Positions 27,856 to 36,050 of a stretch of 64,000 nt of DNA are shown one piece after another. The DNA is from Hymenobacter latericoloratus. Lineage in GTDB: Bacteria > Bacteroidota > Bacteroidia > Cytophagales > Hymenobacteraceae. The notes beneath the pieces were generated by a model that ran no database searches, was not told where the DNA came from, and was given only the letters and a program-made list of their open reading frames with translations. Location: assembly GCF_014199535.1 (NCBI RefSeq), contig NZ_JACHNV010000002.1, positions 1,100,962 to 1,164,961 on the forward strand, in the 5' to 3' direction. The translations under genes and the position numbers were made by a program. Numbering within the stretch: position 1 is the first letter of the stretch; every line of letters begins with the position of its first letter.

Positions 27856-28197
27856 ATGGGATTTATCCTCAAATTTATTCTCAGCGCCATCATCACCTAC
27901 GTGCTGGCCAAGTTTCTGCCTGGGGCTTATATCGATGGCATCAGCACGGCATTCATTCTGGTGATTGTGCTGGCCATCCTGAATGCCGTAGTGAAGCCAA
28001 TCCTGAAGATTATTGGATTCCCAATTACGGTATTTACCCTGGGGCTCTTCTTGCTCGTTATCAATGCCATTATTGTCATGATAGCCGACTGGCTACTCGC
28101 TGGCTTCAAGCTAGATGGGTTTATCTCCGCGCTGATTTTTAGCATTGTGCTGTCGTTGGTAACCTCTGTCATTGACATGGTAACGGACCGCAGCTAG
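27856..28197 (+). CDS. Small membrane protein of the 4TM phage-holin-like family
   Basis: A 113-aa very hydrophobic protein with three to four membrane segments. The pattern FILKFILSAIITYVLAKFL, then FILVIVLAILNAVVKPILK and FPITVFTLGLFLLVINAII, is characteristic of the PF04020 family (mycobacterial 4TM phage holin, YvlD). Despite the family name there is no phage context here, so it is a chromosomal envelope protein of unknown role. The start is the ATG at 27856; the longer frame runs back through the upstream terminator. Confidence 0.88.
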   Translation: MGFILKFILSAIITYVLAKFLPGAYIDGISTAFILVIVLAILNAVVKPILKIIGFPITVFTLGLFLLVINAIIVMIADWLLAGFKLDGFISALIFSIVLSLVTSVIDMVTDRS

Positions 28198-28216
28198 GAG
28201 AGTGAACGTTTACCAG

Positions 28217-28249
28217 AAGCCCGGGCCAGCGCACTGGTCCGGGCTTTTT
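28217..28249 (+). terminator. Intrinsic terminator after the holin-family gene
   Basis: An 8-bp outer stem aagcccgg/ccgggctt with a partly paired inner part (ccag/ctgg), followed by ttttt, 20 bp after the stop. Confidence 0.85.
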
Positions 28250-28275
28250 GCTGTCAGAGAGAACAGCTAGTCTGC

Positions 28276-29040
28276 TTACGATACGAGTTGAGTAGGGTGC
28301 CGGCAACGCCAGCGTAGCAGTGCCCAGCCCGCCAGGCCAAGCAAGAGGGGCCAGCCGTAGCAGGCCAAAATCAGAACGACGCCCACCACTCGCCAGCCAA
28401 ACCACAGGCCCGCCTGCAACTGCGGGGCAAGCGTGGCGGTAGGGGAGGTTTCCAGGGCGGGCCGGAGTTGAAAATAAGTGAGGCGTAAAGTAGCGAGGGC
28501 CGCTTGCTCGGCCAAGGCCTGCGCCTCCTGAGCCGAAGTCTGCGCCGTAAGTGGGTCGGTGGTTGCGGAGTGCGCAGCTGCGCGCAGCCTCGTTAGCTCA
28601 GCGGCAACATCCCGCGACGTTAGCTCTTTGCTGCGTACCGTGCCCAGCCGGGTGAGGTCGGCGGTAAGGGCCAGGAACTGCGCCGAAGACACCCGAATGG
28701 TCAGCACCTGTTGGTGCCGGTCCGAATCGGTGGTTTCGAGGGCGCTGGTGAGGTAGGCGCCCCGGCGCGCAAGGGCCGTATCCAGGCGGGCGGATGCAGC
28801 CGCGAAATCAGCTACTTCCAGCTCCATCGTTCCCTGGTAGATAACCGGGTGGCCCGCTACCCGCCATAGCCGGGCCAACGGCACATCAGCCGTACTTTCC
28901 GCAGTAGCGGTGGTGGAAGCGGCAGAAACGGAGGCCGTGGAAGCCACCTCTTGGCTTGGGAAAACTTCCTGCTCGGCTGACTGGGCGCACCCCGTCAGCA
29001 TCAGCCCCAGCAGCGGGAGCAGACGCACATATTTTTTCAT
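28276..29040 (-). CDS. DUF4349-family lipoprotein
   Basis: A 254-aa predicted lipoprotein. The signal sequence MKKYVRLLPLLGLMLTGC ends in a lipobox with Cys18. A Ser/Thr/Ala-rich linker follows, then the DUF4349 core with VIYQGTMELEVADF, LDTALARRGAYL and TIRVSSAQF. A coiled-coil-like Ala/Glu segment comes next. One C-terminal membrane segment (VVGVVLILACYGWPLLLGLAGW) precedes a basic tail. The start is ATG 29040. Function is unknown; similar proteins sit in the cell envelope. Confidence 0.85.
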   Translation of the reverse strand: MKKYVRLLPLLGLMLTGCAQSAEQEVFPSQEVASTASVSAASTTATAESTADVPLARLWRVAGHPVIYQGTMELEVADFAAASARLDTALARRGAYLTSALETTDSDRHQQVLTIRVSSAQFLALTADLTRLGTVRSKELTSRDVAAELTRLRAAAHSATTDPLTAQTSAQEAQALAEQAALATLRLTYFQLRPALETSPTATLAPQLQAGLWFGWRVVGVVLILACYGWPLLLGLAGWALLRWRCRHPTQLVS

Positions 29041-29226
29041 CGGAAAGACACAAAGATGGTGGATGAAAAAGCTGCGCAGCTTCTGCTGGTTTATACAGGC
29101 CGGGCCAGAACGTAACCCACCGGCCTGGCCCTGTGCCATGGGGTAGGGGACAGACTAAACAAAACCGCCCGGCTTCTTTCGAAACCAGGCGGCGGAATAG
29201 GTAGTGGCTTAAATGAGCCGGGGAGG

Positions 29227-30531
29227 CTACAGACGACGAATCTGCGCGCCCAGCGCCGTCAGACGCTTATCAATGTTCTGGTAGCCCCGGTCGATCTGCT
29301 CCACGTTTTCAATTACGCTCCGGCCGTTGGCCGAGAGGGCCGCAATCAGCAGGGCTACCCCCGCCCGGATATCGGGCGACGTCATGGTGATGCCGTGCAG
29401 CTGGGTGCGCTTATCGAGGCCGATGACGGTGGCGCGGTGCGGGTCGCAGAGAATGATTTGGGCGCCCATGTCGATGAGCTTGTCCACGAAGAACAAACGC
29501 GACTCAAACATCTTCTGGTGAATGAGCACCGTGCCTTTGGCCTGGGTAGCCACCACCAGCAGCACGCTCAGCAGGTCGGGCGTGAGGCCGGGCCAGGTGT
29601 GGTCCGAAATGGTCAGGATGCTGCCATCGAGGTAGGTAGCAATTTCGTAGTGGTCCTGGGCGGGCACGAAAATATCGTCGCCACGGAACTCCAGCTGAAT
29701 ACCCAGCTTGCGGAATGTGTCCGGAATCAGGCCCAGCTCCGGAATCTGACAGTCTTTAATGGTGATTTCCGAACCTGTCATGGCGGCCAGGCCAATGAAT
29801 GAACCGATTTCAATCATATCGGGCAGCATGCGGTGCTCAGTGCCGCCCAGGCGCTCTACCCCTTCAATGGTGAGCAGGTTGGAGCCGATGCCGTTGATTT
29901 TGGCGCCCATGCGCACCAGTATCTTGCACAGCTGCTGCAGATACGGCTCGCAGGCCGCGTTGTAGATGGTGGTAGTGCCTTCGGCCAGTACCGCGCCCAT
30001 TACAATGTTGGCCGTACCCGTTACCGAAGCCTCATCCAGCAGCATGTACGCGCCGCGCAGGCGGCCTTCGGTGTTGATGCGGTAAAAGTCGTTGCCTTCT
30101 AGGGTGAGCTTGCCGCCCAGCTTTTCCAGGCCCAGGAAGTGGGTATCCATGGGCCGGCGTCCGATTTTGTCGCCACCGGGCTTGGGCAGCTGGCACTTGC
30201 CGAAGCGGGCCAGCATCGGGCCCAGAATCATGACGGAGCCGCGCAAAGCACCGGCCTGGGCCACGAACTCGGGCGTATCGAGGTAGTCCAGGTGCACATC
30301 ATCAGCCTGGAAGCGGTAGGTGTCATTCGACAGCTTGCCCACCTTCACGCCCATGTCGCGCAGCAGCTCAATGAGCTTATTGACGTCGCGGATGTCAGGG
30401 ATGTTGGAAATCGTCACCTGCTCATCCGTGAGCAACACCGCGCACAGAATCTGGAGGGCTTCGTTTTTAGCGCCCTGGGGCACGATTTCACCTTTCAGCG
30501 GCTTACCGCCAATCACTTCAAAAGAGGCCAT
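29227..30531 (-). CDS. murA: UDP-N-acetylglucosamine 1-carboxyvinyltransferase
   Basis: A 434-aa EPSP-synthase-fold enzyme that transfers enolpyruvate from PEP to UDP-GlcNAc, the first committed step of peptidoglycan synthesis in the cytoplasm. It begins FEVIGGKPLKGEI and has QGAKNEALQIL and DIRAGVALLIAAL. The catalytic loop reads PGGDKIGRRPMD: the Cys found in E. coli (Cys115) is D121 here. Cys-to-Asp at this site keeps activity but prevents fosfomycin alkylation in known enzymes. It is downstream of the DUF4290 gene on the same strand, a pairing I associate with Bacteroidota. Confidence 0.96.
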   Translation of the reverse strand: MASFEVIGGKPLKGEIVPQGAKNEALQILCAVLLTDEQVTISNIPDIRDVNKLIELLRDMGVKVGKLSNDTYRFQADDVHLDYLDTPEFVAQAGALRGSVMILGPMLARFGKCQLPKPGGDKIGRRPMDTHFLGLEKLGGKLTLEGNDFYRINTEGRLRGAYMLLDEASVTGTANIVMGAVLAEGTTTIYNAACEPYLQQLCKILVRMGAKINGIGSNLLTIEGVERLGGTEHRMLPDMIEIGSFIGLAAMTGSEITIKDCQIPELGLIPDTFRKLGIQLEFRGDDIFVPAQDHYEIATYLDGSILTISDHTWPGLTPDLLSVLLVVATQAKGTVLIHQKMFESRLFFVDKLIDMGAQIILCDPHRATVIGLDKRTQLHGITMTSPDIRAGVALLIAALSANGRSVIENVEQIDRGYQNIDKRLTALGAQIRRL

Positions 30532-30547
30532 GTTGTGAGGAGCTACT

Positions 30548-30658
30548 AGCTGATGGCTATTAGCTGTTAGCTTGATGTTCAGAAGAAAAAAAGTGTCAGG
30601 AGAATAACCTGGCTCCCGACTACAAAAGCAGAAAGCTAACAGCTAAGAGCCATCAGCT
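30548..30658. repeat. 26-bp inverted repeat between DUF4290 gene and murA
   Basis: The arms 30548-30573 (agctgatggctattagctgt...) and 30633-30658 are reverse complements with one mismatch, separated by 59 nt. The arms consist of AGCT/TTAGC-type words, unlike the surrounding sequence. A similar element with related words lies at 39211-39283. Confidence 0.8.
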
Positions 30659-30671
30659 AACAGCCAGAATA

Positions 30672-31373
30672 TTATTGCGGGGGTTGCTGGGGTTCCTGCC
30701 GGCCTTTTTTTCCGCCCCGGCGCTGCTTGTCGCGCCGGTTGTTGCCGCTGCCGCCGCCCCGGCGCACGTCGCGCTCCTGGCGGGGTTGGGGCACGATGAA
30801 GGGGGTAGGGCGCCCGTTGCTGGTAAACTCAAACAGGTTTTGAGCGTCCACCTGGGCCGGATCAAGCACCAACTGACCGCCCGACAGCTCCTTCAGGTGC
30901 TTGAGGATGGTGACATCCTTGGCGTTTTCCTTGTTGTGGGAACGATACAAGAACTTCATCGTGCGGCCAATGACAACGGCGGCCTGCTCACGCTCGGCCG
31001 GGTCCTCCAGGGTCAGGGCTTTTTCTACCAGCTGCTCCACGGCCCGGCCGTAGGCCCGGAATTTGGGGCCTTTGCTGGGGTAGGCCACCCGCTGGGGCGG
31101 CGTTTGGTTGGCAGGAGAAGCCAGCGGGAAGGGCGCATCCACGTCCAGTTCCCCATCAGCCATTTCAAATAAGTGGTTCCAGACTTTCTGTTGGGAGTCG
31201 GGCTGGTCGCGCAGGGCAGGCTGAATCCGGAAGATAAGCTGCACGATTTGCTGGGCGCGGCGCGTCCGCTCCGTGCGGTCTTCGATGTCGCGCAGCTGCT
31301 GCACGAGCTGGAAAGTGCTCTGGCCGTATTCGCGCTGGAGCAGCTCGTGCTTATGAAGGGAAGGTAAGGTCAT
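30672..31373 (-). CDS. DUF4290 domain protein
   Basis: A 233-aa cytoplasmic protein. The conserved N-terminal region reads LLQREYGQSTFQLVQQL, with a helical region to about residue 165, including HLFEMADGELDVD and GRTMKFLYRSHNKEN. The C-terminal 40 residues are low-complexity, basic and Gln/Gly/Arg-rich, possibly RNA- or DNA-binding. I start at ATG 31373 because a TAnnTTTG element lies just upstream. Function is unknown. It is probably co-transcribed with murA unless the repeat between them interferes. Confidence 0.86.
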   Translation of the reverse strand: MTLPSLHKHELLQREYGQSTFQLVQQLRDIEDRTERTRRAQQIVQLIFRIQPALRDQPDSQQKVWNHLFEMADGELDVDAPFPLASPANQTPPQRVAYPSKGPKFRAYGRAVEQLVEKALTLEDPAEREQAAVVIGRTMKFLYRSHNKENAKDVTILKHLKELSGGQLVLDPAQVDAQNLFEFTSNGRPTPFIVPQPRQERDVRRGGGSGNNRRDKQRRGGKKGRQEPQQPPQ

Positions 31374-31393
31374 GAAAATGGTATTCGAAGGGC

Positions 31394-31401
31394 CAAATAT
31401 A
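31394..31401 (-). promoter_or_regulatory. -7 element upstream of the DUF4290 gene
   Basis: Read on the minus strand this is TATATTTG, a full match to TAnnTTTG, 21 bp upstream of the ATG at 31373. Confidence 0.6.
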
Positions 31402-31542
31402 CGCCAAACCTTGCCCCAATGGCATCCTATTTTGCACAGGAAGGCCAGCGGCAAGGTTTGGCAGGAATGAGTGGGTAGGGAGGAGCTGCCCTATCAGCGT
31501 CTAAAGTAACGCGAAAGGGGCAATTTGGGTGCGTCCGGCTTT

Positions 31543-31622
31543 TGTCAATCCGAGCGGAGCGAGGAATCTGGGGTTACTACCCAACGGTTTAACCCAGATT
31601 TCTCGCTCTGCTCGAAATGACA
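31543..31622. repeat. GTCAT/GAGC-type inverted-repeat element (copy 1)
   Basis: Two imperfect inverted arms (31543-31576 and about 31590-31622). The left arm carries GTCAATCCGAGCGGAGCGAGGAATCT; the right arm reversed reads GTCATTTCGAGCAGAGCGAGAAATCT. Each arm can also fold alone (ATTTC/GAAAT in the right arm). The right arm ends 2 bp from the uvrD-like stop codon. Related copies are at 45380, 60427, 61895 and 62041. Confidence 0.82.
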
Positions 31623-31623
31623 A

Positions 31624-33882
31624 TCAGTGCACGCGCAGCTTGGCAAAGCTCAGAAGCAAGGTTTTCTCCCCAACTTCTTCAAACTGAATAATGGCCTTCA
31701 CCGAACCGGCTTGGTTTTCCAGCTTCGTGACGGTGCCGAAGCCAAACTTGGGGTGCTCCACGCGCTGGCCGGTTTGCAGGTTGCTGGTGTCCGAGGGCTT
31801 GAAGTCGGCAGGGGGGGAGTACTTGGTGGCGACGGTTTTGCGCGGAGCGGGCGGCACCAGGTTGCTGCGGCGCTCAAACACGTGCCCAAACGGCGACTCG
31901 CCCGGGCCGGCGCTACCCACCGGGCCCGCCGAGAACTTGAAGTCCACGTACTGCGGGTCGATTTCGTCGAGGAAGCGGCTTTTCTCGCAGCTGCGCAGGT
32001 TGCCCCACTGGTAGCGGGAGGTAGCGTAGCTGAGGGTCAGCTTTTTCTCGGCCCGCGTGATGGCCACGTAGAACAGGCGGCGCTCTTCTTCCAGGTCGGC
32101 CCGCGAGGTAATCATCATCTGGCTCGGGAAGAGGTTTTCTTCCATGCCTACGATGTACACGTTGCGGAATTCCAGGCCCTTAGCCGAGTGAATCGTCATG
32201 AGGGTTACCTGCTCGCCCTCGCTCTGAGCATCTTTGGTGTCGGCGTCCGTTACCAGGGCAATATCCTGCAGAAAGGAGCTGAGGCTCTTGTCTTCGCGCT
32301 CCGGGTCTTCCACAAAGGCCTTGATGCCGTTCAGGAGTTCCTGGATGTTTTCGTAGCGGGAAAGGCCCTCGATGCTTTTATCGGCGTACAGGTCCTCAAT
32401 CAGGCCCGAGTTTTTGGCAATGAACTTGGCCGCCTCAAAGGCATCATCCTTAGCCGCTACGGCGGTATAGGCCTTAATCTTCTCCGCGAAGTCCACGATG
32501 GGGTTAGCGGCGCGGGTCGGCAGGAACTGGTCGGCGTTGGCGACTACCTCCCAGATGGTGTGGTTTGACTCTTCGGCGGCGCTGATGAGCTTGGCAATGG
32601 TGGTGTCGCCGATGCCGCGCTTGGGGTAGTTGATGACGCGGCGCAGGGCCTGCTCGTCGTTGGGGTTTACCGTCAGGCGGAGGTAGGCCACCAGGTCCTT
32701 AATTTCCTTGCGCTGGTAGAAGCTCAGGCCGCCCACAATCTTGTACTTGATGTTGAGCTTGCGCAGGGCTTCTTCCATGGCCCGGCTCTGGGCGTTGGTG
32801 CGGTACAAGATGGCAAAGTCATCGTAGGATAGATGATGATTCATCTTGTCCTCGTAGATGCTGTTGGCCACCAGCTTGCCCTCCTCGTTGTCGGAAGCCG
32901 CCTTGAATACTTCAATCAGCGGGCCTTCCTCGTTATCGGAGAAAACGTCTTTACGCAGCTGGGCCTGGTTGTTTTTGATAACCGAGTTGGCGGCCCATAC
33001 AATGTTCTTGGTAGAGCGATAATTCTGCTCCAGTTTGAACACCTGCAGCTCGGGGTAGTCCTTCTCGAAGTTGAGAATGTTTTGAATATCAGCGCCCCGG
33101 AAGGCGTAGATGCTTTGCGCATCATCACCCACCACGCAGATGTTCCGCTCCTTGGCCGCCAGCTTACGCGCAATCAGGTACTGCGAGTAGTTGGTGTCCT
33201 GATACTCGTCCACCATCACGTACCGGAACATGTTCTGGTACTTGTTCAGCACGTCGGGGTGGTCCTTGAACAGCACGTTGGTCTGGTAGAGCAGGTCGTC
33301 GAAGTCCATGGCCCCCGCCTTAAAGCAGCGGCTGGCGTATTGCTGATATATCACGCCCAGCTTAGGCCGCAGGGCCGCCTCATCGTCCTGCCGGATGACA
33401 GGGTCGTTGAGGTACTGCTGCACCGAAATCAGCTTGTTCTTGGCAGCCGAAATCCGGCCCAGCACCATGTTGGGCTTGTAGAGCTTGTCGTCCAGTTCCA
33501 GTTCCTTCAGGATCTGTCCGATGAGGGTTTTGGAGTCCTGGGTATCGTAAATAGTAAAGGAGCGGGGGTAGCCAATCTTGTCGGCCTCGGAGCGCAGGAT
33601 GCGGGCGAAGATGCTGTGGAAAGTACCCATCCAGAGGTTTTTAGCCTCGGGTCCTACCACCTTCTCAATACGGGCTCGCATCTCCTTGGCCGCCTTATTG
33701 GTAAAGGTCAGGGCCAGAATGTTGAACGGATCTACGCCCTTTTCGAGTAGGTGGGCAATGCGGTACGTGAGCACCCGGGTTTTGCCGGAGCCCGCACCGG
33801 CTATAATCATGCAGGGGCCTTCGGTGTGCAGCACGGCCGCCGCCTGGGAGGGGTTCAATAACGAGTGATAATCCAGTGCCAT
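31624..33882 (-). CDS. pcrA: UvrD/PcrA-type ATP-dependent DNA helicase
   Basis: A 752-aa superfamily 1A helicase that unwinds DNA 3' to 5' in repair and replication restart. Motifs in order are AGAGSGKTRVLTYR (Walker A), FTNKAAKEM, VDEYQDTN (Walker B), VGDDAQSIYAFRGA, QNYRST and TIHSAKGLEF. The C-terminal 60 residues contain GQRVEHPKFGFGTV, the Tudor-like C-terminal segment found in PcrA/UvrD proteins. The ATG at 33882 gives the family N-terminus. A TAnnTTTG element sits 43 bp upstream. Confidence 0.95.
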   Translation of the reverse strand: MALDYHSLLNPSQAAAVLHTEGPCMIIAGAGSGKTRVLTYRIAHLLEKGVDPFNILALTFTNKAAKEMRARIEKVVGPEAKNLWMGTFHSIFARILRSEADKIGYPRSFTIYDTQDSKTLIGQILKELELDDKLYKPNMVLGRISAAKNKLISVQQYLNDPVIRQDDEAALRPKLGVIYQQYASRCFKAGAMDFDDLLYQTNVLFKDHPDVLNKYQNMFRYVMVDEYQDTNYSQYLIARKLAAKERNICVVGDDAQSIYAFRGADIQNILNFEKDYPELQVFKLEQNYRSTKNIVWAANSVIKNNQAQLRKDVFSDNEEGPLIEVFKAASDNEEGKLVANSIYEDKMNHHLSYDDFAILYRTNAQSRAMEEALRKLNIKYKIVGGLSFYQRKEIKDLVAYLRLTVNPNDEQALRRVINYPKRGIGDTTIAKLISAAEESNHTIWEVVANADQFLPTRAANPIVDFAEKIKAYTAVAAKDDAFEAAKFIAKNSGLIEDLYADKSIEGLSRYENIQELLNGIKAFVEDPEREDKSLSSFLQDIALVTDADTKDAQSEGEQVTLMTIHSAKGLEFRNVYIVGMEENLFPSQMMITSRADLEEERRLFYVAITRAEKKLTLSYATSRYQWGNLRSCEKSRFLDEIDPQYVDFKFSAGPVGSAGPGESPFGHVFERRSNLVPPAPRKTVATKYSPPADFKPSDTSNLQTGQRVEHPKFGFGTVTKLENQAGSVKAIIQFEEVGEKTLLLSFAKLRVH

Positions 33883-33924
33883 GCGTGTCAGTCAGATCGG
33901 AAACTAAGCTTTTTGGCTTGTTAG

Positions 33925-33932
33925 CAAAGGTA
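33925..33932 (-). promoter_or_regulatory. -7 element of the uvrD/pcrA-like gene
   Basis: TACCTTTG when read on the minus strand, a full TAnnTTTG match. No convincing -33 element is visible at the usual spacing. Confidence 0.55.
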
Positions 33933-34099
33933 GGGCTTTCGGGTGGGGTAGCGAAACGCAATGTGGCGCCTACCCCCGCCACCGGCGGTAACCTGCCAGC
34001 GTGTGGCGCCACCCCGAAAAGTACTAACCGAAACCGGTGGCATTTGGTGCGCTGCGGCGGCATTGTCGCGTAGTGGAGCACTGGCCGTATCTTCGCGGC

Positions 34100-35257
34100 G
34101 TGAATTCTGCTGCTGCCTCTGCTACCCCCGCTGTGTTTCCCATCTCGCTGCTCTGCCTTTCCAACAGCTGGGGCGGGCTGGAGCTGAACACCGTGCGCTT
34201 CGCCGACTGGATGCGGCAGCGGGGCTGGCCCGTACAGACTATTACCCTGGCTAATTCCCCTATTGCTACCCGCGCCGCCGAGCTGAGCCTACCCCTCGCT
34301 ACCCTGCACAACCCCTGGAAAGCCGCCGATATGCCGGCCGCCAGGCGGTTGGCTGATCTGCTACGCGGATTCGGCACGCGGGTGCTCATCATCACGCGCA
34401 ACGGAGATTTGGGGCTGGCTGTGCTCTGCAAAACCTTCCGGCTGCCGCAGCTCAGGCTGGTGTACCAGCAGCACATGCAGCTGGGGCTGGCCAAGCGCGG
34501 CCTTCTGCACACCTTGCGCTACCGGGCCCTGGATGCCTGGCTTTCGCCGCTGCCCGGCCTGGCCCGGCAGGTACTGGAAAAAACGCGCCTCGCCGCCGAG
34601 AAGCTCCACGTGGTGCCGCTGGGAATTGAGCTAGAGAAATTTGCGCAGCCTGGTTTCTCGCAAGCGGAGGCCCGCCAGCAGCTGGGTTTGATCTTGCCGG
34701 ATGGGGTAGTGCTGCTGGGCCTGATTGGCCGTTTCGATGATGGCAAGGGCCAGGATTTCGTAGTGGAAGCCTTAGGAAAGATGCGCGAAAAGCACCCCCA
34801 GCTGCAGGTACTATTCGTGGGTGAGCCGACCCGCAACGAGGGCAACGCCTACCGCGAAGCCGTGCAGAAACGGGTGCAGGCGCTGAGCCTGACGGAGGTG
34901 GTGCATGTGCGGGAGTTCATGCTGAAACCCGAGGTAGCCTACCGGGCCCTGGATATATCCATTACGGCCTCCGTAAACGAAACCTACGGCATGGTCACCA
35001 TTGAGGCTATGGCTACCGGGCTACCCGTGGTAGCCTCCGCAACCGGTGGTACCCTGGAAATTGTGCGGGATGGCAGCACCGGGCTATTGTTTCCGCTGCG
35101 CGATGAAGCGGCGTTTGTGGCCGCGGTGGAGCAGCTGCTGGCATCCCCAGAGCTGGCTCAGCGCCTGGGTAAGCAGGCCCGGCAGGAGGCGCTGGCTACC
35201 TACTCGCACCATCGGCAGTGCGAGCTGACGGAAAACGTACTGCGGGCGCTGATCTAA
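34100..35257 (+). CDS. Glycosyltransferase family 4 (GT-B fold)
   Basis: A 385-aa retaining glycosyltransferase. The N-terminal part has SNSWGGLELNTVRFADWM, the C-terminal part has LLGLIGRFDDGKGQDFVVEAL, EFMLKPEVAYRALDISITASVNETYGMVTIEAMATG with the E-x7-E motif, and VVASATGGTLEIV. This suits lipopolysaccharide or capsule glycan assembly, but sugar and acceptor are unknown. The start is uncertain: I use GTG 34100, and an earlier GTG at 34037 is possible. A TATCTTCG element (34088-34095) would place transcription start very close to this GTG. Confidence 0.88.
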   Translation: MNSAAASATPAVFPISLLCLSNSWGGLELNTVRFADWMRQRGWPVQTITLANSPIATRAAELSLPLATLHNPWKAADMPAARRLADLLRGFGTRVLIITRNGDLGLAVLCKTFRLPQLRLVYQQHMQLGLAKRGLLHTLRYRALDAWLSPLPGLARQVLEKTRLAAEKLHVVPLGIELEKFAQPGFSQAEARQQLGLILPDGVVLLGLIGRFDDGKGQDFVVEALGKMREKHPQLQVLFVGEPTRNEGNAYREAVQKRVQALSLTEVVHVREFMLKPEVAYRALDISITASVNETYGMVTIEAMATGLPVVASATGGTLEIVRDGSTGLLFPLRDEAAFVAAVEQLLASPELAQRLGKQARQEALATYSHHRQCELTENVLRALI

Positions 35258-35262
35258 TTCGG

Positions 35263-35270
35263 TATCTTTG
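35263..35270 (+). promoter_or_regulatory. -7 element of the DUF3109 gene
   Basis: TATCTTTG, a full TAnnTTTG match, 92 bp upstream of the DUF3109 start and just after the glycosyltransferase stop. Confidence 0.6.
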
Positions 35271-35361
35271 CGGATTGTTTGCTCGGTAGCAACGGCACTA
35301 GGCGTACTTCTGGCGTGTTAGTGCTCCAGCGGCCCCAAACCCCCGAGCCCGACACTGCCCC

Positions 35362-35940
35362 ATGATTCAGATTCAGAATACCCTGATTTCCGACGACGTT
35401 CGGGATAACTTCTTTGTGTGCAACCTGGAGGCCTGCAAGGGTGCCTGCTGCGTGGAAGGCGACCTGGGCGCGCCCCTGGAAGAGGACGAGCTGCAGATTC
35501 TGCAAAACGAGTACGAAGCCATCAAGCCCTTCCTGACCGAAGCCGGCCGCCAGGCCATCGAGCAGCAGGGCCTCTACATCAAAGACTGGGAGGGCGACTT
35601 CAGCACCACCACCATTAACGACCGGGAGTGCGCCTACGCCCTCTACGACGAGCGGGGCATCCTGAAGTGCGGCATCGAGGATGCCTGGCGGGCCGGGGCT
35701 ACGTCGTTCAAAAAACCCATCAGCTGCCACCTGTACCCCATCCGCATCACCAAATACGACGGTTTTGAAGCCCTGAACTACGACCGCTGGAGCATCTGCT
35801 CACCGGCCTGCTCCTTCGGGGCTAATCTGGGCGTGCGGGTGTATCAGTTCCTAAAAGAACCCCTAATCCGTAAGTACGGGGAGGAGTGGTACGGCGAGTT
35901 AGTGCACGAAATTGAGCACGGCGACGCACAGGTGAAGTAG
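35362..35940 (+). CDS. DUF3109 family Cys-rich protein
   Basis: A 192-aa protein. It has eight conserved Cys in groups: [11 protein letters not shown] near residues 20-31, then [14 protein letters not shown] and CSPAC. These resemble the CxxxCxxCC type clusters of YkgJ-like proteins, which bind zinc or an iron-sulfur cluster. The role is unknown. A TAnnTTTG promoter lies upstream and a strong terminator follows. Confidence 0.88.
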   Translation: MIQIQNTLISDDVRDNFFVCNLEACKGACCVEGDLGAPLEEDELQILQNEYEAIKPFLTEAGRQAIEQQGLYIKDWEGDFSTTTINDRECAYALYDERGILKCGIEDAWRAGATSFKKPISCHLYPIRITKYDGFEALNYDRWSICSPACSFGANLGVRVYQFLKEPLIRKYGEEWYGELVHEIEHGDAQVK

Positions 35941-35974
35941 AGTTTGCTACGTTGGCTTGAAGCCTGAACCCATA

Positions 35975-36027
35975 CTGGCCGTTTGGCTGGCCTCAATAAA
36001 AAAGGCTAGCCAAACGGCCAGCCTTTT
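35975..36027. terminator. Terminator between DUF3109 gene and alpha-amylase gene
   Basis: An 18-bp stem (35975-35992 with 36004-36021, one mismatch) with an A-rich loop and a trailing ttttt. It lies between convergent genes and can serve both. Confidence 0.85.
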
Positions 36028-36050
36028 TGAATACCAAGGGGGTAGGAAAC

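Noticed and set aside
27856..28197. Prophage remnant suggested by the holin-like protein
   Set aside because: No other phage genes are near, and this family is found in chromosomes without phage.
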